From a virus, in IMG/VR virus record IMGVR_UViG_3300017772_000176, positions 1 to 20,677 of that record: DNA of 20,677 bases; one strand, given 5' to 3'. Position 1 is the stretch's first letter, and each line of letters opens with the position of its first letter. Shown here in pieces: positions 5,980-12,860 of the stretch. The notes beneath the pieces were generated by a model that ran no database searches, was not told the origin of the DNA, and saw nothing but the letters and a program-made list of their open reading frames with translations. Both the position numbers and the translations under genes were made by a program.

Positions 5980-6342
5980 CTAATCTAAATTATGTAAATT
6001 AGTTACTCGCTCATTTGGTGCATAAATCGCATTAAAATACGTTTCTAGCTCGTAGTGCCTAACGCATTCTTTAGCAAAAGCATGTACATCAACTCCCAGT
6101 ATATCGGCGTACAAAAGAACGTCAGCACTAGGTACTCGAACTCTGCCTTGCTCAATTTGCGATATAAAACTAACGTACTTTTGCCCGGTCAGTTGTGCCA
6201 AGTCATGTTGCGTAAGCCCAGCAGCTACGCGTAAACTCTTTATCAATACGCCCATTTTTTGCCGCTTGGCTGCATTATGGCGTTGATTTTTTGGCCTTGG
6301 CTCAGTATGTATTTTGCTTTTTTGTATCTCTTGTTTGTCCAC
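5980..6342 (-). CDS. XRE-family HTH regulator, probable lysogeny repressor
   Basis: The product is 120 aa, with a GTG start 8 bp after AGGAG. Residues about 30-90 form an HTH_3 domain: GVLIKSLRVAAGLTQHDLAQ, then SFISQIEQGRVRVPSAD, with the recognition helix around SFISQIE. A basic, Lys/Arg-rich N-terminal extension and a short C-terminal helix (FAKECVRHYELETYF) complete it. There is no peptidase domain of the LexA/CI type, so induction by RecA-driven self-cleavage is unlikely. The divergent arrangement with the RNA polymerase unit and co-orientation with int suit a CI-like switch protein. It could instead be a Cro/excision regulator. A family-1 site overlaps its own putative promoter. Confidence 0.72.
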   Translation of the reverse strand: MDKQEIQKSKIHTEPRPKNQRHNAAKRQKMGVLIKSLRVAAGLTQHDLAQLTGQKYVSFISQIEQGRVRVPSADVLLYADILGVDVHAFAKECVRHYELETYFNAIYAPNERVTNLHNLD

Positions 6343-6411
6343 AAAGCTTTCTCCTGTAACTTATAGAATACATAGTAACACTGCCTTGTTTCGTAGTCTC
6401 CAATTATGTGT

Positions 6412-6426
6412 AGATAATACCTATAT
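6412..6426 (+). promoter_or_regulatory. Family-1 near-palindrome, site 2 (AGATAATACCTATAT)
   Basis: This copy lies in the divergent control region between repressor and RNA polymerase genes and overlaps the -10 of the putative minus-strand repressor promoter by four bases. The right half TACCTATAT is intact and the left half has one change from consensus. The location suits autorepression by the XRE protein. Confidence 0.5.
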
Positions 6427-6452
6427 TAGCATTAACTATTACTAACATTCAA
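6423..6452 (-). promoter_or_regulatory. Putative sigma70 promoter for repressor-integrase operon
   Basis: Reading the minus strand, TTGAAT (complement of 6447-6452) and TAATAT (complement of 6423-6428) are separated by 18 bp. Transcription would begin near 6415, inside family-1 site 2, leaving a leader of about 70 nt before the repressor GTG. The assignment rests on consensus match only. Confidence 0.4.
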
Positions 6453-6536
6453 CAGTCTATTTTGCAAGGCTTTATTTGATGCATAAATGTATTTTTTTTG
6501 TTGTAAGTATTGCTGTACAGTGTTTTACTGTAATTG

Positions 6537-6560
6537 TGACGAACTGGTAGGCAGTATGAC
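6537..6560 (+). promoter_or_regulatory. Family-2 24-bp motif, copy A (putative phage RNAP promoter)
   Basis: The sequence is TGACGAACTGGTAGGCAGTATGAC. It matches copy B (9613) at 22 of 24 positions and copy C (17374) at 20 of 24. It is non-coding here and points toward the RNA polymerase unit 123 bp downstream. If it is the phage polymerase promoter, transcription of the polymerase would be self-reinforcing. The whole 6343-6682 gap otherwise holds the repressor promoter, family-1 site 2 and a CAA-rich leader. Confidence 0.5.
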
Positions 6561-6630
6561 CCCCCGGTATCACTTAGTAGGGTAAGGGTGTTGTTTGTGT
6601 TTTATGTTGTTTAAGTAACATTCAAACAAC

Positions 6631-6646
6631 CAACAACAACAACAAC
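6631..6646 (+). repeat. (CAA)n tract in the leader of the RNAP unit
   Basis: CAACAACAACAACAAC follows TTCAAACAAC. The upstream GTTGTTT (6614 region) can pair with AAACAAC, but otherwise the tract is unstructured. Together with the strong AGGAGGG at 6672-6678 it looks like an open translational leader. A similar CAA/ACC-rich stretch lies before the gene at 20583. Confidence 0.45.
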
Positions 6647-6682
6647 TAAGAATAATTAACTTATGTCCTGTAGGAGGGAAAG

Positions 6683-6823
6683 ATGGAATTACGATCGACG
6701 GTTGTGGTTTGGTTTACCGCAATAATAAAATTTTGGGGTAAAAACTCTAGGTATCCACTTTTATGGCCAAACATGATTTGGTTTGTCACATCTAAAAGCG
6801 GTGGGGGTGGTAGATATGAATAA
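6683..6823 (+). CDS. 46-aa leader protein coupled to RNA polymerase
   Basis: The ATG sits 4-5 bp after AGGAGGGAAAG, one of the strongest ribosome sites in the window. The product is Trp/Phe-rich (VVVWFTAIIKFWGKNSRYP, then LLWPNMIWFVTSKSGGGG) and basic, with semi-hydrophobic patches that could associate with membrane. Its stop (TAA, 6821-6823) overlaps the start of RNA polymerase by 8 bp, and the gly-rich codons GGTGGGGGTGG form the polymerase's own ribosome site. Translation of the two should be coupled. I do not recognise a family; it may be a host-takeover peptide or simply a translational leader. Confidence 0.55.
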   Translation: MELRSTVVVWFTAIIKFWGKNSRYPLLWPNMIWFVTSKSGGGGRYE

Positions 6824-9281
6824 AGATCATGAGGTCGTAGAAGTTTTATGGGAACACCGAATGAGTTTAGACGGTGAAGACCATTATAAAAAAACAATAG
6901 AAAACAAAGCTATTAATGAGACAAAGTTAGGCGAACAACTATTACAACAAATAGCCTTAACAGTTGAAGAGCAAGTATCTCAACGTCAAGCTTCAGCAAG
7001 TAAATCACTTTTTGCAAATCGATCAGGAAAGCGTGAACATTGGTGTCACCTTCTTCCGATGATTAAATCCTATGAAGCGGCGTTCTGTATCACTGAGTCT
7101 TTAATGTTTGAGTTAAGTAAGTCAAAGGCTCCGACCTACCACCACGTCTGTCTTGCTTTATCTGAGTCATTTATCCGAGAGATAAGATTTCAAAATTGGC
7201 GTAATCAAAACAAAGGTTACGCATCATATTTTTTAAAGAAAAATTCAGAAGCGTTAGCGTCAAAAAGTCAACATCTTCGATTTGCAAGAAAAATGGAAAA
7301 GAAGATTGAAGAGTACTTAGACGGCGAGGACTACGATTTAGGTCGTCGAGCAAGGCTAAGTCTTGGGGCTTTGTTGTTTGATTGTATAAAAGCCGCCCAA
7401 CCTGATCTTATAGAAGAAAGGGCTGGCGCTTCAGCAAAAGGTAGTTGGAAAGCTAGTGTTATTTATTGGACGGATAGTTTTTTAGATGACATAAGTCGCC
7501 TACACGCTGTCGCGGCAGTAGCACAACCAGTAAGAAGACCCATGCTTGTACCACCTCGTGCTTGGAAAAGAGACTCTGACGGTAAAATTAAAGGCGGTTA
7601 TTATCTTCTTGAACAGAAGGTCTATAGAACTGACTGGCAACCTCACCTGTTTAACCCAAGCGAAAAGGCTCTTGAAGGATTAAACATTATACAGTCTACA
7701 CCCTGGCGAGTGTGTGACCCAGTTTTTCAGTTTTTAAAACGAAACCCATTATGCGCTCCACAGTACCCAAGGTCTAAGCCTAAGAAAATGGCAAAACAAC
7801 AATGGGACGGACTTGATGAAGACACAAAAATAAAAGTACAACAACAGTTTAGTGATGATCTAGCGATCTTCACGAGCAACACTTCAAAAGCAATGACCTT
7901 TGAGCGTCAAATGCTACAAGCGTGTGAGTTGGAGGGTAAAATATTCTGGCAACCTCACGCATTTGATTTTCGAGGTCGTCTATATCCTTCTAACCAAATG
8001 TTAACTTCACAAGGAGACCACGTAGCTCGTGGCCTGATACAGTTTGCAAACGGTAAGCGAGTAGGCGCTGACGGCATTAATGCGTTGAAGCTACAAGTCG
8101 CAAACACCTTTGGGTGGGATAAAGAATTACTAGAAGTAAGGATAGCTAATGTTGATGGTATTTTGGATGAAATCATGGAGTTGCCTTATAGCGATGACAT
8201 AGCTAACAACCTTATAGAACACGCTGATGAGCCTATGGCGTTTTATGCAGCCGCGTGGGAGTTAAGTAAATGTTTGTCATCTGATAACCCTGAAGCCTTT
8301 GTCAGTTACACGCCGATTTCGGTAGATGGGGTTACTAATGGCCTTCAATTGTTGTCTTTATTATCAAAAGATGTAGTCGGCGCAGAGAAAACAAATTGTA
8401 CAGCTGCCCCGGCTAGAAACGACTTGTACATGGAAGTTGCAGAAGCGGTAAAGGTTATTATGTTGCGTCTTCGAGAAGACCCCAATACAACTAAAGAAAC
8501 ACTACAAGCTGTAAACGCTTGGTGGCCAAAAATGCAAGACAACAAAAAAGCCAGACAAGTGACAAAAAGACCTTTAATGACGACGAGTTACGGTGTGACG
8601 AAAGAAGGCATCCGTGAACAATTAGTGGCTGATAGGTTGGTGGATGATTTAATAGTCCCTGAGTGTTTTAGTGACTTGACGCCTAAACGCGCTCGTCACA
8701 AGCTTGCGGGCTACATGCGTGATTGGATTGTCGAAGGTAGAGTCTCTGCTGTAGCCCAAAGCGTCGTTATAATGGACTACTTAAAAGAAACAGCAAAGGT
8801 GTTGGCAGAAAACGACCTACCGCTGAGTTGGGTTACTCCTGACCAGTGTGAGATTTCACAAAAGTACGTTGTGTTAAAAGATAAAAATGTCCGTACATTT
8901 GATAACTGGATGCGTCGTCTTAGAACGAGAACCAATAAACTATCTCCATCAAAAAACGCCGGAGCAGCTGCGCCAAACGTCGTGCATTCTCTTGATGCTT
9001 CAATGCTTCGGATGACGGCTGTTGAGTTATCTAAGCTAGGTATTAGTGACATGGCGTTTGTTCATGATTCTTATGCTGTGCATTGCTGTCATTTAGATTC
9101 ACTTAATTTTGTGCTTCGTCAAGTTGCTGTTGATATTTTTAAAGGCAACTGGCTACAAGATTCTTTTTACGAAGGTCTAGTATGGCTTGTAGACGACGAA
9201 GTTTCTTTGCCCAAACCACCCCCACAGGGTTCACTGGATGTTGAGAATGAAATTCCAAACGCCCTTTATTTTTTCTCTTAA
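6816..9281 (+). CDS. Single-subunit (T7-type) DNA-directed RNA polymerase
   Basis: The product is 821 aa from ATG 6816 (T7 RNAP is 883). The start is chosen because GGGGGTGG lies 5 bp upstream; a TTG at 6783 lacks this. The enzyme transcribes phage genes from dedicated promoters. The upstream conserved block FDFRGRLYPSN matches T7 DWRGRVYA. Motif A is ISVDGVTNGLQLLSLL with catalytic Asp504; motif B is ARQVTKRPLMTTSYG with Lys584 and Tyr592; motif C is FVHDSYAV with Asp751. Spacing (80, 8 and 159 residues) is close to T7 (94, 8 and 173). Motif A departs from the near-invariant DGSxxGxQH form: the His after Gln is Leu. The N-terminal promoter-binding domain is divergent. The gene opens the + strand early block and is translationally coupled to the preceding 46-aa ORF. 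Confidence 0.93.
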   Translation: MNKDHEVVEVLWEHRMSLDGEDHYKKTIENKAINETKLGEQLLQQIALTVEEQVSQRQASASKSLFANRSGKREHWCHLLPMIKSYEAAFCITESLMFELSKSKAPTYHHVCLALSESFIREIRFQNWRNQNKGYASYFLKKNSEALASKSQHLRFARKMEKKIEEYLDGEDYDLGRRARLSLGALLFDCIKAAQPDLIEERAGASAKGSWKASVIYWTDSFLDDISRLHAVAAVAQPVRRPMLVPPRAWKRDSDGKIKGGYYLLEQKVYRTDWQPHLFNPSEKALEGLNIIQSTPWRVCDPVFQFLKRNPLCAPQYPRSKPKKMAKQQWDGLDEDTKIKVQQQFSDDLAIFTSNTSKAMTFERQMLQACELEGKIFWQPHAFDFRGRLYPSNQMLTSQGDHVARGLIQFANGKRVGADGINALKLQVANTFGWDKELLEVRIANVDGILDEIMELPYSDDIANNLIEHADEPMAFYAAAWELSKCLSSDNPEAFVSYTPISVDGVTNGLQLLSLLSKDVVGAEKTNCTAAPARNDLYMEVAEAVKVIMLRLREDPNTTKETLQAVNAWWPKMQDNKKARQVTKRPLMTTSYGVTKEGIREQLVADRLVDDLIVPECFSDLTPKRARHKLAGYMRDWIVEGRVSAVAQSVVIMDYLKETAKVLAENDLPLSWVTPDQCEISQKYVVLKDKNVRTFDNWMRRLRTRTNKLSPSKNAGAAAPNVVHSLDASMLRMTAVELSKLGISDMAFVHDSYAVHCCHLDSLNFVLRQVAVDIFKGNWLQDSFYEGLVWLVDDEVSLPKPPPQGSLDVENEIPNALYFFS

Positions 9282-9285
9282 TTAC

Positions 9286-9300
9286 AGGTATTACCTATAT
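9286..9300 (+). promoter_or_regulatory. Family-1 near-palindrome, site 3 (AGGTATTACCTATAT)
   Basis: This is an exact consensus copy in the 17-bp gap after the RNA polymerase stop. Its last two bases are the first two of the next gene's ATG, so the site replaces any ribosome binding sequence. It is identical to site 4 over ACAGGTATTACCTATATG. Confidence 0.55.
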
Positions 9301-9655
9301 GCGTAAATCTATTGAAATATTAAAACATGAACTACAAAGTGACATAGCTGTCTTCCATCACGTTGATGGTTGCTACAGCACTATTGGAGCATTGCCTAAG
9401 GGCGCAGAAGAAGGTTCTGTCTGTTTTACCGAAGACGGTAGCAGACTTTTAGTGAAAGACGTCGCCAGGTTAACGGACGAACCACGACACTTTGCTTATG
9501 GGTTTTTGACCCAAGACGGCAGTATCACTTGTGAGTCACCGAAGTCTAAAACCGATGTGTACGAGGGAATTGCACAAGCTGTAAAAGCTAAAAAGAAGAC
9601 TAAAAAGGTTAATGACGAAGTAGTAGGCAGTATGACCGAAGAACCGAATCAATAA
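9299..9655 (+). CDS. Hypothetical protein between RNAP and SSB
   Basis: The product is 118 aa. The first part is mixed alpha/beta (SIEILKHELQSDIAVFHHVD; GSRLLVKDVARLTDE) and ends in a Lys-rich helix (AQAVKAKKKTKKVNDEV) and an acidic tail. No known fold is recognised. The start ATG lies inside family-1 site 3 and has no Shine-Dalgarno, so it is probably translated by re-initiation after the polymerase stop or from a leaderless transcript. The 3' end contains family-2 motif copy B, so these codons serve two purposes. In T7 this slot holds small inhibitors and ligase; nothing here matches those. Confidence 0.55.
   Translation: MRKSIEILKHELQSDIAVFHHVDGCYSTIGALPKGAEEGSVCFTEDGSRLLVKDVARLTDEPRHFAYGFLTQDGSITCESPKSKTDVYEGIAQAVKAKKKTKKVNDEVVGSMTEEPNQ
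9613..9636 (+). promoter_or_regulatory. Family-2 24-bp motif, copy B (putative phage RNAP promoter)
   Basis: TGACGAAGTAGTAGGCAGTATGAC lies within the last codons of the preceding gene, 44 bp before the SSB start. AGAACCGAAT follows at 9640-9649 and is repeated after copy C at 17404-17413, so similarity extends downstream of the 24-bp core. Confidence 0.5.
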
Positions 9656-9679
9656 TTTATTCCTAAAGGAGGAAAAGAA

Positions 9680-10213
9680 ATGGTCAGTAAACAGAAGTAT
9701 TTTAAATGTGTCACTCAGCCGTTCAGCGTGAGTTACCCAAGCCTTCACAAGCCAAACACTGAAGGTAACTTTCCTAGCAACAAGTACGAAGTTACAGCGT
9801 TGTTAGATGAAACTGAACACGCCGATACACTAACGGCTATTAAGTCAGCGGTAAATTCAGCTTTCCAAGCAGAGTGGGCAGATCAGGATGTGTCTGATAA
9901 ACACAACCCGATACGCAAACAGCCTGATGGCACATATAAAATTAAGTTTAAAACTAAGTCAGCGCCAATCTTAGAAGACGCTACAGGTAGCAAGTTGTCA
10001 GATGGCATCATCATTGGGTCTGGGGATTTAGTTAGATGTGCTTGTAATGTTGCAGCCTACTCTGGTCCACAGTCTGGAGTCACAATTTACTTAAACAAAG
10101 TAAGGCTGATCGAAAAGCGTTCTATTGGTGACGGTGTAGATGATTTTGGTGGTCCTGAAGATGGGTTTAACCAAGCCACAGCAGAGACAGCATCAAGTGC
10201 CATCAACTTCTAA
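9680..10213 (+). CDS. Phage single-stranded DNA-binding protein (gp2.5/DUF2815-like)
   Basis: The product is 177 aa. AAAGGAGGAAAAGAA gives an ideal ribosome site. The sequence has the layout of OB-fold phage SSBs: YEVTALLDETEHADTLTAI near residue 35, a charged middle (KPDGTYKIKFKTKSAP type), and GSGDLVRCACNVAAYSG followed by VTIYLNKVRLIEK. The C-terminal third is acidic and flexible (GDGVDDFGGPEDGF), as in T7 gp2.5, where the acidic tail contacts polymerase and helicase. Its order after RNA polymerase and before nuclease and primase-helicase is the T7 gene 2.5 position. Assignment to DUF2815 versus gp2.5 proper is uncertain. Confidence 0.75.
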   Translation: MVSKQKYFKCVTQPFSVSYPSLHKPNTEGNFPSNKYEVTALLDETEHADTLTAIKSAVNSAFQAEWADQDVSDKHNPIRKQPDGTYKIKFKTKSAPILEDATGSKLSDGIIIGSGDLVRCACNVAAYSGPQSGVTIYLNKVRLIEKRSIGDGVDDFGGPEDGFNQATAETASSAINF

Positions 10214-10745
10214 ACAAAAACTAGCTAACAAAAGCAAATCAAGTTGCCCCCTACAATTTGACGAGCCAAAGCCGTCCTTGTTGCCTAAAGAATTATCTTT
10301 TTCTTTACAAGAAGGGCGCAACCTTACAGCAAGCCATGTAGAGTCACTGAGTCTGTACTACTCAAAGTTAACAAGAAAGCAGTACAGAGCCTTACCGTCT
10401 GCTACTAGGTCTAAACTTCGATCAACAATACGTCGTCACTTTCATCATCTTTTAAAGAGCGAGCCGTCGTGGATATACATCATTGTAAATCCGGCGTGGC
10501 CTGAGTATTGTAAAATTGGAGTATCTAACGACATAAAGCACCGCGTGTGCTTATACAACACTCACTCGCCATTCGGCGACTTCACGTGTGTCTATGCTGA
10601 GTTCTTTCATGAACACGATAGATACATTGCCCAGATGTATGAACACTTCGGTTTGCAACGCGCCGAAGGGGAATGGTTTAAAGTTCCAGCGTCAGAAGCC
10701 ACTGCATACTTAAGCGTATTAAAGGAGAAATCAGATGTTGTTTGA
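10161..10745 (+). CDS. GIY-YIG-like (T5orf172/MUG113) nuclease
   Basis: The product is about 194 aa. The start is uncertain: ATG 10161 is 8 bp after GGTGG, ATG 10140 is also in frame, and both overlap the SSB gene in another frame by more than 50 bp. After a basic N-terminal region, residues about 105-190 carry the T5orf172 signature: IYIIVNPAWPEYCKIGVSND, then VYAEFFHEHDRYIAQMYEHF and a final EGEWFKV. These form the two-strand core, Arg-containing helix, His/Glu helix and terminal strand. Such proteins are predicted DNA endonucleases. The gene may be a mobile or recombination nuclease inserted where T7 carries endonuclease I. It overlaps the next gene by 11 bp. Confidence 0.7.
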   Translation: MGLTKPQQRQHQVPSTSKQKLANKSKSSCPLQFDEPKPSLLPKELSFSLQEGRNLTASHVESLSLYYSKLTRKQYRALPSATRSKLRSTIRRHFHHLLKSEPSWIYIIVNPAWPEYCKIGVSNDIKHRVCLYNTHSPFGDFTCVYAEFFHEHDRYIAQMYEHFGLQRAEGEWFKVPASEATAYLSVLKEKSDVV

Positions 10746-11151
10746 TTTTGACGCTTTTGATGAACCCCAACATCTTTACATACCCATCCCACCCTGCCCA
10801 GCTAGTCGCCCTAAAGTGGCTAGATTTGGCACTTATTACAGCAAACGTCATCAAGAATACATGAGGTCGTTTGCTGCTTTTTTAAAAGTTTTGCCTCCGC
10901 AATGGACTTATTTACCAAAAGAAAAACGTCTTTTTATAATCATCGAGTTTGCTTGTAAGCGACCTAAGCGTCTTACAAACGCTATTCCTCGTTATGACAT
11001 CGACAACCTTATTAAGTTACCACTGGACTGTATGACCAGTGCCGCAATGTTTTGGCACGACGATTTTCAAATTGAAGCAATAGTAGCGCGTAAGCGTTAC
11101 GCAGAAACAAACGAAGAGGAACACACGAAGTTACAAGTAATGTCTTTATAA
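10735..11151 (+). CDS. RusA-like Holliday junction resolvase
   Basis: The product is 138 aa. ATG 10735 is 8 bp from AAAGGAG. RusA enzymes are dimeric, Mg-dependent resolvases cutting four-way junctions. Visible features: an N-terminal strand with Pro-rich PIPPCPASRPKVAR, a basic middle, then the acidic active-site block RYDIDNLIKLPLDCMT (Asp88, Asp90) followed by FWHDDFQIEAI (Asp109/Asp110). The D-x-D-N-x-x-K-x-x-x-D ... DD-x-Q-(V/I) arrangement is the RusA signature. Its position, between SSB and primase-helicase, is that of T7 gp3 endonuclease I, for which it is a likely non-homologous substitute in resolving branched replication intermediates before packaging. Confidence 0.82.
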   Translation: MLFDFDAFDEPQHLYIPIPPCPASRPKVARFGTYYSKRHQEYMRSFAAFLKVLPPQWTYLPKEKRLFIIIEFACKRPKRLTNAIPRYDIDNLIKLPLDCMTSAAMFWHDDFQIEAIVARKRYAETNEEEHTKLQVMSL

Positions 11152-11169
11152 ACTCTGTAGGAGGAGTCA

Positions 11170-12822
11170 ATGGAAGAGTACCAAACCAGTGAGTTAGTCG
11201 AAAAGACTGCTTGTCCAAACTGTCCGTCGTCGGATGCCTACGCTATCTATGATGATGGTGACGGTAAGAGTCATGGCTATTGTTTTAGTTGTCGCACTTA
11301 TGTGCATGATCTAAGCAATGACTTTGACGATGAAGCAAAGCCAACCATCACACCAACAAACAAATCAACAAACCAATCATTACCACACGGAGAGTATGCA
11401 GATATACCTGCACGTAAGCTTTTTGCTAAGTCCCTTAAAAAGTTTGGTTACAGCGTAGGAGATGGCAAACACTATGCGCCCTACTTCGATAAAAACGGCG
11501 TATTAGTTGCAGTAAAAGTTCGCGGCGCTAACAAAGAGTTCTATGTTGTTGGCGATATGAAAAAAGCAACATTGTTTGGTCAAAACCTATGGTCGGGTGG
11601 TGCAAAAAGACTTGTGTGCTTTGAAGGTGAAGTAGATTGTGTAAGTTATGGTCAAGCAACAAATTTAACGTGGGAATGTGTCAGCGTTCCTAGTGGTGCG
11701 GCAGGTGCAGCTAAAGCAATTAGACAAAACATCGAGTTTATCGAAAGCCACGCAGAAGTCGTGTTCTGTTTTGATAACGATGAAGCTGGCCAAGAAGCCG
11801 CAATAGAGTGCGCCGCCCTACTTAAACCTGGTCTTGCTAAGATTGCAAAGCTACCACTAAAAGACGCAAGCGACATGCTTGTGGCTGGTCGCGTTGAAGA
11901 ACTTAAAACAGCTATCTATACAGCTAAAACCTATCGTCCTGATGGCATTGTACAAGGTGATGAGATTGATCTTGCCGAAGTTATAAAGGCAACACCAAAA
12001 GGCTTAGATGTCCCTTACAACGAACTCAATGCGGCGCTTAGAGGTTTTCGTAAAAGAGAGTTGTATATGTTGTGCGCCGGATCAGGCGTCGGTAAAAGCA
12101 CCTTTGCTAAAGAGTTAGGTGTACATCTAGCTAAAGAACACGGACAACGTATTGGGTGGGTCATGCTTGAAGAGTCACTTAACAAAACAGTCCAATCAAT
12201 AGTCGCTATTGACAACGATGTCCCTGTTGGTGATTTGATGGAAAACCCTTTGTATCTCGAAGAGAGCGAGTGGCGTAGAAGTATGCATCAGATCGTCGAG
12301 AACTGTGCGTTTTATGACGCTTGGGGTAGTACCGAAGTAGACAACCTGATGCAACGACTTCGATATTTAGCTGTTGGGTGTGAGTGTGATTGGGTTGTAC
12401 TTGATCACGTCAGTATGGTGATTTCAGGCTTAGATGTTGAGGAACGCAAAACACTAGACGTTCTGTTAACCAAACTCAGACAGTTTGTTGAGCAAACAGG
12501 TGTTGGTGTTATTGCTATTAGCCACTTACGTCGTAACAACAGTAAAACATCATTTAACCGTGCAGGTGAAGTTGACCTTAACGACTTACGAGGCTCGGCA
12601 AGTTTAGAGCAATTGAGTGACGTCGTACTTAGTGTCGAGCGAAATCAAATGGACGAAGACCGAGACAAAGCTGAAGTCAGCCAGTTGCGCTTACTTAAAA
12701 ATCGACCTTTTGGTCAAACAGGACCAGTAGGGTTTGTTAAATACGACCGCCACACTGGAAGACTCAAGCACTTTGATCAAGACATGCCAGTGGATGTTGA
12801 AGATTTTGAAGTGCCTTTTTAA
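11170..12822 (+). CDS. T7 gp4-like primase-helicase
   Basis: The product is 550 aa (T7 gp4 is 566). The ribosome site is TAGGAGGAGTCA. The N-terminal zinc domain has Cys15 and Cys18 (CPNC) and CFSC about 20 residues later. A TOPRIM fold contains VCFEGEVDCVSYGQ and FCFDNDEAGQEA. A linker precedes the RecA-type helicase domain with Walker A GSGVGKST (about residue 306), Walker B-like DWVVLDHVSM, AISHLRR (the sensor/arginine region) and the acidic C-terminus VDVEDFEVPF, as in gp4 where the tail contacts DNA polymerase. It should unwind DNA 5'-3' as a hexamer and lay down primers for the family A polymerase encoded 1.9 kb downstream. Confidence 0.95.
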   Translation: MEEYQTSELVEKTACPNCPSSDAYAIYDDGDGKSHGYCFSCRTYVHDLSNDFDDEAKPTITPTNKSTNQSLPHGEYADIPARKLFAKSLKKFGYSVGDGKHYAPYFDKNGVLVAVKVRGANKEFYVVGDMKKATLFGQNLWSGGAKRLVCFEGEVDCVSYGQATNLTWECVSVPSGAAGAAKAIRQNIEFIESHAEVVFCFDNDEAGQEAAIECAALLKPGLAKIAKLPLKDASDMLVAGRVEELKTAIYTAKTYRPDGIVQGDEIDLAEVIKATPKGLDVPYNELNAALRGFRKRELYMLCAGSGVGKSTFAKELGVHLAKEHGQRIGWVMLEESLNKTVQSIVAIDNDVPVGDLMENPLYLEESEWRRSMHQIVENCAFYDAWGSTEVDNLMQRLRYLAVGCECDWVVLDHVSMVISGLDVEERKTLDVLLTKLRQFVEQTGVGVIAISHLRRNNSKTSFNRAGEVDLNDLRGSASLEQLSDVVLSVERNQMDEDRDKAEVSQLRLLKNRPFGQTGPVGFVKYDRHTGRLKHFDQDMPVDVEDFEVPF

Positions 12823-12825
12823 TAC

Positions 12826-12840
12826 AGGTATTACCTATAT
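12826..12840 (+). promoter_or_regulatory. Family-1 near-palindrome, site 4 (AGGTATTACCTATAT)
   Basis: This is an exact consensus copy directly after the primase-helicase stop. Its end forms an ATG (12839-12841) in frame with the methyltransferase, but the true ribosome site GGAGGA follows at 12848. It could control or initiate transcription of the methyltransferase genes with a leader of about 20 nt. Confidence 0.55.
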
Positions 12841-12860
12841 GAATACTGGAGGAAGTAACT

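Noticed and set aside
6513-6520. LexA box (CTGTACAG)
   Set aside because: This is an 8-bp palindrome, not CTGT-N8-ACAG, and the repressor lacks a self-cleavage domain.
6783-6815. TTG start extending RNA polymerase by 11 residues
   Set aside because: It lacks a ribosome site, whereas ATG 6816 has GGGGGTGG at the right distance and overlaps the upstream stop in the usual coupled way.
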